DNA from: Methanosarcina horonobensis HB-1 = JCM 15518
Lineage (GTDB): Archaea; Halobacteriota; Methanosarcinia; Methanosarcinales; Methanosarcinaceae
Direction of reading: 5' to 3'
Assembly: GCF_000970285.1 (NCBI RefSeq)
Contig: NZ_CP009516.1
Location: 909,036-973,035, forward strand
Length of the DNA: 64,000 bases
Below the pieces are notes generated by a model. It was not told the origin of the DNA, did not search any database, and was given only the letters and a program-made list of their open reading frames with translations. How positions within the stretch are numbered: position 1 is the stretch's first letter; each line of letters begins with the position of its first letter. The translations under genes were made by a program, and so were the position numbers. Below, one piece after another: positions 17,830-27,538 of the stretch.

Positions 17830-18104
17830 ATTGTCCTCGTGTGCTACATTTATTATTCCTAAGTGTAGCATATAGAAAACGCTTAAGCTAACAATATACT
17901 CCAATTAAGGAAATTCTTTGACTGACAAGGATTTATAAACACTTTACGAACATATACAGCTCTTTGAAAATCATTGTTAGATGGATAATCTTAAAAACTT
18001 GATAAATTTGAATTCATAGAAAGCTTCCTTGATGACTTCTAAAAGAGAGATTGTCAAGCTAAAACTCAATTTCATAAGTCAATTTTTAATATGTGGTTGA
18101 AACT

Positions 18105-18899
18105 ATGATCTCGGTTGTTTGTGTTTATAACGATGAAAAAATATTTAACGACTTTCTGCTCAAAAGTCTGAAGAATCAAACTGCAGAGTTTGAGCTTATC
18201 GGGATCGATAATACGTCAAACGAATTTAAGTCCGCGGCTGTAGCTCTTAACTATGGCGGAATAAAAGCCAGGAACAAGTACATCATGTTTGCCCATCAGG
18301 ACGTGAGTTTCATCCCGGATACCTGGCTTGAAGATGCAGAGAAGTTTCTTAATTCTATTGCTGATTTGGGAATTGCCGGGGTAGCTGGCATGAGTGAGTC
18401 TGGTAATTCTAACCAGGAAAGAGGACGAAACATTATAAAACACGGAGAACCTCCAGAAGCATGGTCATGGGGAAGCAGGATACAAAAGCCAGAACCTGTA
18501 CAAACACTTGACGAGTGCCTGGTAATAGTTCCAAAATCCACTTTTGATGTTCTCAAATTTGACGAAAAAACCTGTGACGGCTGGCATTTATATGCAGTAG
18601 ACTACTGTCTCAGTGCTAAAGAAAGGGGATTCGGAGTTTATGTGCTTCCGATGGAGGTTTACCATTTATCCAAAGGAGGAGTCAATAGAAAAAAGTTAAA
18701 GTCAGTAAACGGTTCGCTACCTGATGATTACTACAATAATCTTAAGAAAGTTCTTAAGAAACATGCTAATACTTATAAAATAATTTATACAACCTGTGGA
18801 GAATGGAATACTATATATCCCGTAACTCTTCAAAAATGCAGTTTTTTGACAAAAACATTTACACACTTACATACCCTGTTGAAACATGTGAAAGACTAG
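18105..18899 (+). CDS. Glycosyltransferase-like protein (GT2-related, HQD type)
   Basis: From ATG 18105 the product is 264 residues; GTG 18093 is an alternative start. ISVVCVYNDEKIFNDFLLKSLKNQT and KYIMFAHQDVSFIPDTWL resemble the group of GT2-related enzymes in which HQD replaces DxD. LYAVDYCLSAKERGFGVYVLPMEVYHLSKGG is the C-terminal acceptor/metal region. It lies 275 bases after the flippase and probably has its own promoter. It is likely to modify the same glycan, but the sugar is unknown. Confidence 0.78.
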   Translation: MISVVCVYNDEKIFNDFLLKSLKNQTAEFELIGIDNTSNEFKSAAVALNYGGIKARNKYIMFAHQDVSFIPDTWLEDAEKFLNSIADLGIAGVAGMSESGNSNQERGRNIIKHGEPPEAWSWGSRIQKPEPVQTLDECLVIVPKSTFDVLKFDEKTCDGWHLYAVDYCLSAKERGFGVYVLPMEVYHLSKGGVNRKKLKSVNGSLPDDYYNNLKKVLKKHANTYKIIYTTCGEWNTIYPVTLQKCSFLTKTFTHLHTLLKHVKD

Positions 18900-19217
18900 T
18901 GAAGTTATGATTTTTATCCATATATTTTGATTAACACTAATATAATAAACTGTTAATAATGTATATTGGTAGTTCTTAGTGTACAAATTGTTGAATAACA
19001 TAGTGGTTAATTCAATATACTTTATTCATTACTTTAAACAAAAATGGTCATAAATAACGGACAATGGAAATTAGTTGCGGTCAAACCCAAAAGAGTTATT
19101 ATTGGTTTTTGGAGAATAGTGAAAAAATTTTTGATATTTATTGTTTTCAGTAATTATTTTTAAGGCTAACTTTTACTATCCTGTTAAATCTTTACTACAG
19201 CACTCGGGGACAAAATA
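18900..19217. other. Intergenic region, AT-rich
   Basis: There is no gene here. TATA-like sequence occurs in several places, and the ATG of the next glycosyltransferase at 19218 is preceded by CTCGGGGAC, a weak ribosome binding site. The region presumably carries the promoter of the three-gene glycosyltransferase operon that follows. Confidence 0.35.
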
Positions 19218-20330
19218 ATGAAAATTGCTTTCCTTGCAACAAGGATAACAAAATACGATGCTATAAGCAATTATAGCGTGGATATGCTAAAAAAGCTTTC
19301 AGATAGTCATCATGTTGACCTTTATACATTTGTAACCCAGACAGAAATTCCAGTTAAAGTAGCTCAATATAACTACACTGATATAAAAGATCACAATCTG
19401 AAATCCGTTATCCTTTCGTTTACAAAAATACATTCCTTAACTAAAAAATTCTCAGATTACGACTTACTAATACTATGCAGTCCTGATATTCCAGTTTTAC
19501 TTTCTGCCCATAGAGCCAGGCGTTTTAACCCGGATCTTAAAATAATCTGGGATTTCCATGGTATTACTCCCTTAAAGTATCTTTACTTTAAGGATAAAGT
19601 ATTGAACTTTTTCAGGCGTCCCGGGTTCATTCAGTCAATGAAACAAAGTGATCTTATTCTGGTTCGCAGTGAATATATAAAAAAAGAACTTGAACCATAT
19701 ATCAAACCTGAAATGATAAAGGTCATTTCTTTCGGAATAAACCTTGATCCTTTTAAAAATACAGATCCTGCTGAAATAAAATTGAAGTTTAACCTGAGTA
19801 ATCACCTTGTCTTATTATATGTTGGTCGATTGGTACCACATAAGTGCGTTGATACCCTGATTAAGGTTATACATGAACTTGATGAGAATTTTATGCTCAT
19901 AATTGTCGGAGATGGCATAGAAAGGGATAAATTGAAAAATCTGGCGTCCTCATTAAACGTCTTGGATAAAGTTATCTTTACTGGAAAAGTATCAGATAAC
20001 GATTTACCAAAATACTATGCTTCTTCAGATGCATTTGTTACGGCAAGTTTGCACGAAGGTTTCTGTGTACCAATCATAGAATCCTTTGCAAGCGGTAAAC
20101 CGGCTGTTGTTCCTGATAGGGCCGCCATGCCAGAAGTAGTTGCAGATGGTGGGCTGATTTATGATGGGTCGATGGAAGATTTTTTGCTTAAATTGAGGAG
20201 TTTGAAAGATCCTGAAGTCCTTAAAACGATAAATGAAAGAGTCAATCAAATTAACAAAAAATACGATATTACAAAAGTATCTGAAGAATACCTGGAAACT
20301 ATAGAAAAAGTTATGGATGGATTTAAATGA
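19218..20330 (+). CDS. Family 4 glycosyltransferase
   Basis: A 370-residue GT-B enzyme. The N-terminal MKIAFLATRITKYDAISNYS, IIWDFHGITPLKY, VLLYVGRLVPHKCVDTLI near residue 195 and HEGFCVPIIESFASGKPAVV near residue 277 (E-x7-E motif) match GT4. It probably transfers a sugar, often mannose or a related hexose in this family, to a lipid-linked acceptor at the cytoplasmic membrane face. Its stop overlaps the start of the next glycosyltransferase by four bases (ATGA), so the two and the following gene form a tightly coupled operon. Confidence 0.9.
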   Translation: MKIAFLATRITKYDAISNYSVDMLKKLSDSHHVDLYTFVTQTEIPVKVAQYNYTDIKDHNLKSVILSFTKIHSLTKKFSDYDLLILCSPDIPVLLSAHRARRFNPDLKIIWDFHGITPLKYLYFKDKVLNFFRRPGFIQSMKQSDLILVRSEYIKKELEPYIKPEMIKVISFGINLDPFKNTDPAEIKLKFNLSNHLVLLYVGRLVPHKCVDTLIKVIHELDENFMLIIVGDGIERDKLKNLASSLNVLDKVIFTGKVSDNDLPKYYASSDAFVTASLHEGFCVPIIESFASGKPAVVPDRAAMPEVVADGGLIYDGSMEDFLLKLRSLKDPEVLKTINERVNQINKKYDITKVSEEYLETIEKVMDGFK

Positions 20331-21235
20331 CCGATTTGCCTTCAGTATCCTTTGTTGTTTTAACTTTAAACAATAAAAAAACGATAAAAAACTGCATTGA
20401 ATCAATTGTTTCGCAAAATTATCCCTCTTTTGAAACTCTTGTAATTGATGGGGGATCAAATGATGGAACAAAAGAAATTGTTGAGCAGTATAAAGATTTA
20501 AATGTAAAACTACACGAATTTAAAGGATATGGAATCGGCAAATCAAGACAGATTGGGTTAGATCTTTCAAAAGGAGAAATCTGTGCATTTATAGACTCTG
20601 ATTGTGAACTTCCAGATTGTTTCTGGACAAGGAAAATGATCGAACCTTTCCTGGAATCTAAAAATGTAGCCGGGACATGGGTGCTTGGTGCATATAAAAA
20701 AGAATATCCCAGTATAGCACGTTACTCCATACTGCAGCATCCTTATCGGCGAAAAGGGGTCTCTAAATTTATTGGTAGTGAAAATTATCTGGCCATAGGG
20801 ACCGGTCACACTCTTCTTAAAAGAAATGCGATCATTGATGTCGGTGGTTTTCCCGATTTAAAAGCAAAAGAAGATGTTGACCTGACTTACAGAATAGTAA
20901 AAGCTGGATATGTTCTTGTTCACGTTGAGGATTGTGAAGTATATCATCTCCATGCAACTACGTTTCGGGGCTTTATGAAAAAGTATGAAAGGGATATAAA
21001 TGCGGGTCTGGACGGAAACAAAGGGGATGATAGGGGAAGCAGCAGTGCGATTTCATTCCTTGTTTCGAATTCATTTATATATCCTACTGGGTTAGCTCTT
21101 TATGGTATCATAAAAGATAGAGATCTAGCATGGTTCTGGCATCCTCTGGTATGTTCTGCAAAACTTGCCATTGTTGCAAGGTCTTTTTTGAAGCTTAAAC
21201 TTATAAATAGCAAAAAAAATTCTCAGTTTCATTAA
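20327..21235 (+). CDS. Family 2 glycosyltransferase
   Basis: A 302-residue GT-A enzyme: SVSFVVLTLNNKKTIKNCIESI at the N-terminus, VIDGGSNDGTKEI, GEICAFIDSDCELPDCFW with DSD near residue 90, and AKEDVDLTYRIVKAGY near residue 183. A hydrophobic, basic C-terminus (KLAIVARSFLKLKL) suggests membrane association. It overlaps the preceding gene by four bases and the following gene by one base (TAATG), so the three are translated together. Confidence 0.9.
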   Translation: MTDLPSVSFVVLTLNNKKTIKNCIESIVSQNYPSFETLVIDGGSNDGTKEIVEQYKDLNVKLHEFKGYGIGKSRQIGLDLSKGEICAFIDSDCELPDCFWTRKMIEPFLESKNVAGTWVLGAYKKEYPSIARYSILQHPYRRKGVSKFIGSENYLAIGTGHTLLKRNAIIDVGGFPDLKAKEDVDLTYRIVKAGYVLVHVEDCEVYHLHATTFRGFMKKYERDINAGLDGNKGDDRGSSSAISFLVSNSFIYPTGLALYGIIKDRDLAWFWHPLVCSAKLAIVARSFLKLKLINSKKNSQFH

Positions 21236-22128
21236 TGATTGTTATGTTGTCTGTAATCCTTTTAAACTACAATCAACCCGATATGACGATTGATTGCATA
21301 GAATATCTCCTAAAAAATAAAACTTATTATAAAGACTTCGAGATAATTGTTATCGATAACGGCTCAAAAGATGATTCTGTTGTAAAACTTACAAATATTG
21401 CAAACAAGTATAATCTATGTTTTATAAACAATAAAGAAAATCTCGGTTTCGCTGAGGGAAATAATGCAGGAATGCGCGTAGCTCGGGGTGAATGGATATT
21501 ATTGTTGAACAATGATACTGTGTTTAAAGAAGGCTTTATTTTGAAAATGGCCGAGGCTGCAATGGATAATCCTGATGCTGCGGCTATCGGGCCTAAAATC
21601 TATTACTATGACGTTCCTTCTAAAGTCTGGTATAGTGGAGGGAAAATCACAAAGTATTATAATTTTATAGATGATACCTCGAATGAAAACGAGCATTATA
21701 AGCAGGTTGAATGGATAACCGGCTGCGCTCTGATGATTAACAAAAAGGCACTCGAAAAAGTAGGTCTTTTAGATAAAGATTTTTTTATGTACAATGAAGA
21801 TGTAGACTGGTGTATAAGGGCCAGAAAAGCCGGCTTAAATCTTATATACACTCCCTTTGCTGAAATCTGGCACATTGGTTCTAAAACGACTACTGAGAAT
21901 TTCAAAAAGTCATTTCAAATATATTACGGATATCGAAATAAATTGTTTATTATAATGAAAAATTCCAATGGTTTTGAGTACATAAACCTCATATTTGTTA
22001 CCCTTTCCGGGATATGTTTAAGGATAATAGAATCGGTTATGAAAGGGAATTTTGACTCCGCCAAGGGATACTGGTTCGCAATGATTGACGGGTTAAGGTA
22101 TAAACCTAAAAAAAGATTTTTGCAATAA
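21235..22128 (+). CDS. Family 2 glycosyltransferase (rhamnosyltransferase-like)
   Basis: A GT-A protein of up to 297 residues; ATG 21244 is an equally good start and gives MLSVILLNYNQPDMTIDCI. DFEIIVIDNGSKDDSVVKL, NLGFAEGNNAGMRVARGEWILLLNNDTVF and MYNEDVDWCIRARKAG identify the GT2 subgroup that includes many rhamnosyltransferases. This makes it a candidate user of the dTDP-L-rhamnose made by the rml genes, though that is inference. It is the last gene of a three-gene operon and faces the convergent minus-strand gene at 22146, with only 17 bases between the stops. Confidence 0.88.
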   Translation: MIVMLSVILLNYNQPDMTIDCIEYLLKNKTYYKDFEIIVIDNGSKDDSVVKLTNIANKYNLCFINNKENLGFAEGNNAGMRVARGEWILLLNNDTVFKEGFILKMAEAAMDNPDAAAIGPKIYYYDVPSKVWYSGGKITKYYNFIDDTSNENEHYKQVEWITGCALMINKKALEKVGLLDKDFFMYNEDVDWCIRARKAGLNLIYTPFAEIWHIGSKTTTENFKKSFQIYYGYRNKLFIIMKNSNGFEYINLIFVTLSGICLRIIESVMKGNFDSAKGYWFAMIDGLRYKPKKRFLQ

Positions 22129-22145
22129 TATGATGATAAGTAAAT

Positions 22146-23246
22146 TTAGTTATTATATATATTTTCAATTTCTTCTGTTATATAATCCCAATCAAAAATA
22201 GTAAGACTCTCCGTAGTGAACCTACTATTTTGTTTCATATCTTTTAGCTTATTTATTAACTTAATTATCTCCTCTTTTTTTATTGGCTCATCGACTCCTA
22301 AACAACGGGTCCCGTCCACAAACTCTTCAAGTGCACTCCCCTTTGCAACCACGCAGGGAGTTCCAGCAGCCAGTGCCTCCGCAACTGTTATTCCATATGC
22401 CTCATGAGAAGAGAGCATTAAAAATATATCAGCACCTGCATAACACTTGAGCAGTTCTCTCCTTGAAAGGTCCTTTAACCACTCAACCCTTCCCTCTACT
22501 CCTAAACTTTTTGCCATACTTCGAAGTTCTGCTTCATAGGGTCCCTTTCCAACAACCTTTAGTCTGAATTCCTGAAGCTCAGGCATGCTTTGAATTATAT
22601 ACTGAACTCCTTTGTACTCTTCCAGGCGGCCAACGTAGAGGAGAGTTTTCTCTTTTCCTGTTTTCCCTTCAATACCTTCGTCCTTCTGTAGGGCTCTCAG
22701 GTGTTTAAACTCTGCAAGGTTAATTCCATTTGGAATTTTTACGGTTTTTCCTGCGACTCTGAAATCAGCCTCAACAAGCCTTTTTTCGTACTCTGAGACA
22801 CATATTACAGAGTCTGCCCTGGAAAATATCACTTTTCCAAAGAGCCTGTACGGCTTATGCAGCAGATTTCTAAATGCCGTATGCCCGCTCCGGTGGTAGT
22901 GCGGTGTAAACACAAGCCTTCTTTCACTTTTTCCAAGGGCTGCGAATAAAGCCGGAAGGGCATGATAGCTGTGTGCGTGAATTACATCAAAACTGTGCAT
23001 TTTAAGATAAAAATAGATCTGCGGGGCAAAATAATACGCATTTCCGGGAGCAAAAGACCTGAACCTGATGACCTTTACCCCATTTATTGTTTCTCTTCTG
23101 TTCAGTTTCCCGGTTGGGTCTGTTGTTATGACCTCAACATCATGCCCTGCTTTGACCAGCCTCTCGCTAATCTCTTTTACATGAGTTTCCACTCCCCCAA
23201 TATCAGGGAAGTAACGGGGGCAGATCTGGGCTATTTTCAAGAACAA
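22146..23246 (-). CDS. Family 4 glycosyltransferase
   Basis: A 366-residue GT-B enzyme: KIAQICPRYFPDIGGVETHVKEISERL at the N-terminus, HAHSYHALPALFAALGKS, TLLYVGRLEEYKGVQYII near residue 208 and SSHEAYGITVAEALAAGTPCVV near residue 280 with the E-x7-E motif. It is more GC-rich than the neighbouring AT-rich glycosyltransferases and resembles core archaeal GT4 enzymes, so it may be an older part of the island. It is transcribed towards the rhamnosyltransferase-like gene and diverges from the glycosyltransferase at 23330, with an 83-base promoter gap. Confidence 0.9.
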   Translation of the reverse strand: MFLKIAQICPRYFPDIGGVETHVKEISERLVKAGHDVEVITTDPTGKLNRRETINGVKVIRFRSFAPGNAYYFAPQIYFYLKMHSFDVIHAHSYHALPALFAALGKSERRLVFTPHYHRSGHTAFRNLLHKPYRLFGKVIFSRADSVICVSEYEKRLVEADFRVAGKTVKIPNGINLAEFKHLRALQKDEGIEGKTGKEKTLLYVGRLEEYKGVQYIIQSMPELQEFRLKVVGKGPYEAELRSMAKSLGVEGRVEWLKDLSRRELLKCYAGADIFLMLSSHEAYGITVAEALAAGTPCVVAKGSALEEFVDGTRCLGVDEPIKKEEIIKLINKLKDMKQNSRFTTESLTIFDWDYITEEIENIYNN

Positions 23247-23329
23247 ACCTCTCTTATATGAGTGCTTATATAGAGCAGTAAAGAGTAATGCATTAGCTTA
23301 ATATAAAGATAATGTGATAGTTAAAATAG

Positions 23330-24484
23330 ATGGCATCCAGTAGAAACATTTGCATTGTCGGACCTTCCAAGCGTTTTTTAAGTGGCATCAGTTATTATAC
23401 TATCCGTCTGGCAAATGCAATGTCTGCGGAAAAAAATGTTTCTGTAATTTGCTTTAGACAGCTGTTGCCAACCTTTCTTTTTCCTGGAAAATCTCATGTC
23501 GGAAAAGACATTTCAAACCTGAACTTCTCATCCGGAATCCCTGTTTTTGATGGAATGGACTACAATAACCCTCTAACATGGGTTAGAGCATACAGTTTTA
23601 TTAAAGAACAAAAACCTGATGTCATAATCTTGCAGTGGTGGACCTCGTCGATTGCCCATATGCAGCTCCTGCTAAAGATATTTGCAGGTCTGTTGCATAA
23701 ACCAAAAATTATTATAGAATTCCATGAAGTTGTTGACCCTTTTGAAGAGTCCATACTTCCGATTCGTTTATATTCAAAAATAACGGGAAAATTGCTTCGC
23801 AAAAACCTTGATGCATACATTACCCATTCGGAATCCGATAAACAACTTGTTGCAGAAAGATATGCAATTGACCCTGAAAAAATTCATGTAATTCCGCACG
23901 GGCTTTATGACCAGTATGGGGAATTGCTCGACACAAAAGAAGCAAGAAGAAGTCTCTCGATAAACGATGAGTTAGTCATCCTTTCATTTGGTTTAATTCG
24001 TAAGTACAAAGGTACTTCCTACCTGATCAGGGCTTTTGAACAGCTCCCTTCTGAGATTCTTGAAAAAAGCAGGCTGCTGATTGTCGGAGAAATCTGGGAA
24101 GACCGAAAAGAACTGCTCGACCAGATTAAGGAATCTCCGGCGCACGATAAAATTACGCTTATAGATGAATATGTTCCTGACGATAAAGTAAACCTTTATT
24201 TCAGCGCTGCAAATGTGGTGGTTCTGCCCTACCTGAGGGCTTCACAGAGCGGGATTGCCCATATTGCCATGTCTTTTGGAAAACCCGTTGTAGTCTCCGA
24301 GGTAGGCGGTTTAAAAGAATCAATGGCTGGGTATGAAGGTACATTTTTTGTTCCTCCAGGGGACATCGAATCTATTCGGAAAGCTATCCTGAACCTTCTG
24401 GGGACGAGGAGGTATTATGAAGCTCCGGATCAAAAATGGGATAAAGTTATAAACCGTTACATCGAATTAATACAATCCATTTAA
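23330..24484 (+). CDS. Family 4 glycosyltransferase
   Basis: A 384-residue GT-B enzyme. NICIVGPSKRFLSGISYYTIRLANAM is the N-terminal acceptor-side motif; VILSFGLIRKYKGTSYLI near residue 220 and AHIAMSFGKPVVVSEVGGLKE near residue 310 are the nucleotide-sugar side. It ends 54 bases before aglB1, which lacks the TATA box found before aglB2 and aglB3, so the two genes are probably co-transcribed. A decayed copy of its first 250 bases lies at 12591-12845. The tie to aglB suggests a role in building the glycan that AglB transfers. Confidence 0.9.
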   Translation: MASSRNICIVGPSKRFLSGISYYTIRLANAMSAEKNVSVICFRQLLPTFLFPGKSHVGKDISNLNFSSGIPVFDGMDYNNPLTWVRAYSFIKEQKPDVIILQWWTSSIAHMQLLLKIFAGLLHKPKIIIEFHEVVDPFEESILPIRLYSKITGKLLRKNLDAYITHSESDKQLVAERYAIDPEKIHVIPHGLYDQYGELLDTKEARRSLSINDELVILSFGLIRKYKGTSYLIRAFEQLPSEILEKSRLLIVGEIWEDRKELLDQIKESPAHDKITLIDEYVPDDKVNLYFSAANVVVLPYLRASQSGIAHIAMSFGKPVVVSEVGGLKESMAGYEGTFFVPPGDIESIRKAILNLLGTRRYYEAPDQKWDKVINRYIELIQSI

Positions 24485-24538
24485 TTTTCTTCTTCTGTAG
24501 CTCCAGATTAGTTGCATGTATTTCCTGAAGGGATTACT

Positions 24539-27067
24539 ATGAGTTCTCAGGATCGTCCTGCTTTAATGTTAGAATCTAAGATAAAGTCCAGCTTGCCTTA
24601 TACTCTGGCAGTTGCGATAATTGGTTTTATATCCCTATGGATCAGAATACGCCCCTCTGATTCTGTGTTTTTAGCCAATGGGTTTGTAAAGTTCACGAGC
24701 AATGACCCCTTTTATCATATGCGGACCTTAAATGTTCTCCTTGAAAACTACCCTAACAGGATGTTTTTCAACCCCATGACCAACTATCCTAACGGGAGCT
24801 ACATCCATTTCGGTCCTCTTTATGACCAGATGATGGCCATAACCGCTCTTGTTTTGGGAATAGGCAGTCCCGGTCAGGATCTGGTTAACACTATAGGAGC
24901 TTACTTCCCTGCCGTTCTCGGAGCTCTTACTGTCATTCCGGTTTACTACATCGGAAAATATCTAGGCGGTCATAAAACAGGGATACTTGCGGCAATCCTG
25001 ATAGCTTTTGCACCAGGGCCATTTTTGCAGCGTTCAACGGTTGGCTTTACCGATCATCATGTAGCCGAATCTCTATTCAGTACTCTCTTCATAATGTTTT
25101 TCATGCTGGCAATAATTACCGCAAAAGAAAAGAGATTGCGTTTCGAAGATGTATTGAATAAAAATCTCACTGTTATTAAAGAGCCACTTATCTATTCCGT
25201 TATTGCCGGTGTCATGTACTCTGCTTACCAGCTTTCGTGGCCTGGAGCTTCTCTTTTCTTGCTTGTTGCTCTGGTTTATGCCGTTATTCAGTATATCCTT
25301 GATAACTTCCATCATGAGTCAAGCGATTACCTCGGGTTTACAGGCATTATCGCGTTCCTGGTAAGTGCTATACTCATACTTCCTTTTATCCATCCTGATA
25401 TGGGTTTTTCAATGTATTATTATACATGGTTCCATGTTACAACTGCAATTGGAGCAGTAGCAGTTTTTGGAGTTTTGAGCTTTATTCAAAGGGAGTTTAA
25501 AAGGAAACAATTAAAGGCTTATTATTACCCTCTGGCAGTGCTCGGAATTGGCATTCTTGGGCTTCTTGCAACAAGAATTGCATCTCCATCCATTTATTCT
25601 CTTATTATAAACGCCCCACGTACAGTGTTTGGTGTCCTGGAGGGTGGACCATCCACAATTGGTGAAGCCAGTTCTATGTTTTATTTTGACGAAAAATTTA
25701 CTCTATTAAGGGCCTTTGGATACTTCACAACTTCCGGGTTTTTAGCCTCAGTCCTTGGAATATTTGTTCTCCTCGTTAATGTATTCCGGAAAGCAAAACC
25801 CGAAGAATTACTGGTTCTAGTCTGGAGTATTTTAATGTTTCTTGCAATTTACGGCCAGAACCGTTTTGCAAATTACTACTCTATAAATATTTCAATCCTC
25901 AGTGCCTATCTTGGGTGTTTGTTGCTTGAAAAGGTAAAATGGGACGAACTCGCTCAGAAGTTCAAATCCAGTGTAAAGTCTCCTGCAGATTTCCCGGGCT
26001 TCTTGAAGTTCGTTAAAATAGAGCAGGTTCTTGCAGTCCTGGCTATAGTAGTTGTTCTTATTTATCCTGTATATGGAGCCGCAATGCTATATACACAGGC
26101 TACCGGGAGTGATCCTGATAATGCCTGGATTGAAGCGTGCCTGTGGCTCAAATTCTATACTCCCGATCCCGGCATGGATTACAATGCCATTTATGAAGCT
26201 CCTGAGGATGGAGAGCTTTTCGATTACCCTGATACTGCATATGGGGTCATGTCGTGGTGGGATTATGGACACTATATTGAAACCATCGGGTACAGAATGC
26301 CAAACTCTAATCCTTTCCAGGCCGGAATCGGAGGGCGCAGGGGAAGTATAGACGAAGAAAATCAGCCGGGTTCTTCCACTTTCTTTACTGCCCAATCCGA
26401 AGAAGAAGCAACTGCAGTGCTTGAAGCTATTCACCCTGACCCGGATAAAGCCGGAGCGCGGTATATTGTTTCTGATGCGCTGATGGCTACAAGCAAGTTC
26501 TATGCAATGACAACCTGGACTCTTGATAAAGAAGGATACTACCAGCCTTACTGGGTAAGTGGCGGGTACCGTTACCTTCGTTCCACACGTTACTTCAACT
26601 CCATGGAATCAAGGTTGCATATTCTTGACGGAAGCGGTCTTAAACAGTACCGTCTTGTCCACGAAACCTGGGCTTATCAGACTCAGGAAGAAGTCCTGTA
26701 CAAACAGGTTTATAATTTGCTTTACGGAAGTAGTATCCCCGAAGTTGATACAGGCTTTGTCAAGATTTTCGAGTACGTTAAGGGTGCAAAAGTCACAGGA
26801 ACAGCTTCCCCCAATGAGACAGTCAATATAAAGACTACAATTTTAACGGGTCAGGGAAGGACCTTTGATTATTCCCAGTCAACAACTTCCGACTCTGAAG
26901 GCAGGTATGAGTTTACCGTGCCTTACTCAACCGAAGGTCCCATCTCAGGGGAAACTCAGTTCGATACTGCTCCTGCAGGTCCCTATGTCATAAGCTATGG
27001 GAACACTACCAGGGAAGTAAGGGTCAATGAAGAAGCTGTGTTAAAAGGAGAGGAAGTAAAGGTCTGA
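24539..27067 (+). CDS. aglB: Oligosaccharyltransferase, STT3/AglB family (copy 1)
   Basis: The 842-residue protein has about 13 N-terminal membrane segments and a large external C-terminal domain. Catalytic motifs are visible: SNDPFYHMR (Asp56), GFTDHHVAE, STIGEASSMF in the external loop and SWWDYGHYIE with the WWDYG signature at residues 573-577. The last 110 residues form a beta-sandwich-like tail (VKGAKVTGTASPNETV). It transfers glycan from a polyprenyl carrier to Asn of N-x-S/T in surface proteins, outside the cell. I place the start at ATG 24539 by comparison with copies 2 and 3, not at 24512. It lacks the TATA box of the other copies. Confidence 0.95.
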   Translation: MSSQDRPALMLESKIKSSLPYTLAVAIIGFISLWIRIRPSDSVFLANGFVKFTSNDPFYHMRTLNVLLENYPNRMFFNPMTNYPNGSYIHFGPLYDQMMAITALVLGIGSPGQDLVNTIGAYFPAVLGALTVIPVYYIGKYLGGHKTGILAAILIAFAPGPFLQRSTVGFTDHHVAESLFSTLFIMFFMLAIITAKEKRLRFEDVLNKNLTVIKEPLIYSVIAGVMYSAYQLSWPGASLFLLVALVYAVIQYILDNFHHESSDYLGFTGIIAFLVSAILILPFIHPDMGFSMYYYTWFHVTTAIGAVAVFGVLSFIQREFKRKQLKAYYYPLAVLGIGILGLLATRIASPSIYSLIINAPRTVFGVLEGGPSTIGEASSMFYFDEKFTLLRAFGYFTTSGFLASVLGIFVLLVNVFRKAKPEELLVLVWSILMFLAIYGQNRFANYYSINISILSAYLGCLLLEKVKWDELAQKFKSSVKSPADFPGFLKFVKIEQVLAVLAIVVVLIYPVYGAAMLYTQATGSDPDNAWIEACLWLKFYTPDPGMDYNAIYEAPEDGELFDYPDTAYGVMSWWDYGHYIETIGYRMPNSNPFQAGIGGRRGSIDEENQPGSSTFFTAQSEEEATAVLEAIHPDPDKAGARYIVSDALMATSKFYAMTTWTLDKEGYYQPYWVSGGYRYLRSTRYFNSMESRLHILDGSGLKQYRLVHETWAYQTQEEVLYKQVYNLLYGSSIPEVDTGFVKIFEYVKGAKVTGTASPNETVNIKTTILTGQGRTFDYSQSTTSDSEGRYEFTVPYSTEGPISGETQFDTAPAGPYVISYGNTTREVRVNEEAVLKGEEVKV

Positions 27068-27481
27068 ACCAGTATGAGGCACAAGGTTAATTCTCTACTG
27101 AGTTTTTCTTCTTCCTTTTCTTTTTTATGGCTCTATTACCGGGATTCTTCAAAGTAGTCTGTCACTTTTTTATAAAAATATTCGTTTGTTCCCTTGTTTA
27201 TCCGCTACTTTGATATACTATTAAAAAAGTTATTTTACAGGTCTAGGGTTTCTCAAAGTGTAATTGTGCATACTGCATATCTTTTAGAAAACGCGTTATT
27301 GTCTTTGAGAAGACGGCTTGAAAAAAAGATGACCACTAAAATCCATTGTAGAGGAACCTTTTTTGTTCCTGCAAGATTGGTGAATCCATCCGGGAAGCCA
27401 TCTGAATAGTTTTACGGCGAGGACATTAAAACCATGTCAGAAATAAAACCGAAACATACATCACGTTTGAGTCTATTTGGT
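27068..27481. other. Spacer after aglB1 containing a relic of the leuD leader
   Basis: No gene is present. Positions 27198-27242 match 33061-33105, the promoter-leader of the leuD-like gene, at about 37 of 45 bases, ending with the same CAGGT just before its ribosome binding site; no leuD coding sequence follows here. This suggests that the duplicated unit that produced the aglB array once included the start of leuD. A T-rich run at 27107-27125 could terminate aglB1 transcripts. Confidence 0.7.
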
Positions 27482-27507
27482 TCTCTTCTCACACAAATTA
27501 TATATTT
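27482..27507 (+). promoter_or_regulatory. aglB2 promoter (TATA box)
   Basis: TTATATATTT at 27498-27507 is a TATA box 41 bases before the aglB2 start, preceded by a TTCTCACACAAA stretch. Nearly the same sequence and spacing occur before aglB3 (30388-30397), so both copies have matching individual promoters with very short leaders. Confidence 0.65.
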
Positions 27508-27538
27508 ACGATAAATATACCTCCTGAAGGGGATTATT

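Noticed and set aside
27194-27409. 71-codon plus frame between aglB1 and aglB2
   Set aside because: It spans the leuD-leader relic, has no ribosome binding site and no recognisable motif.
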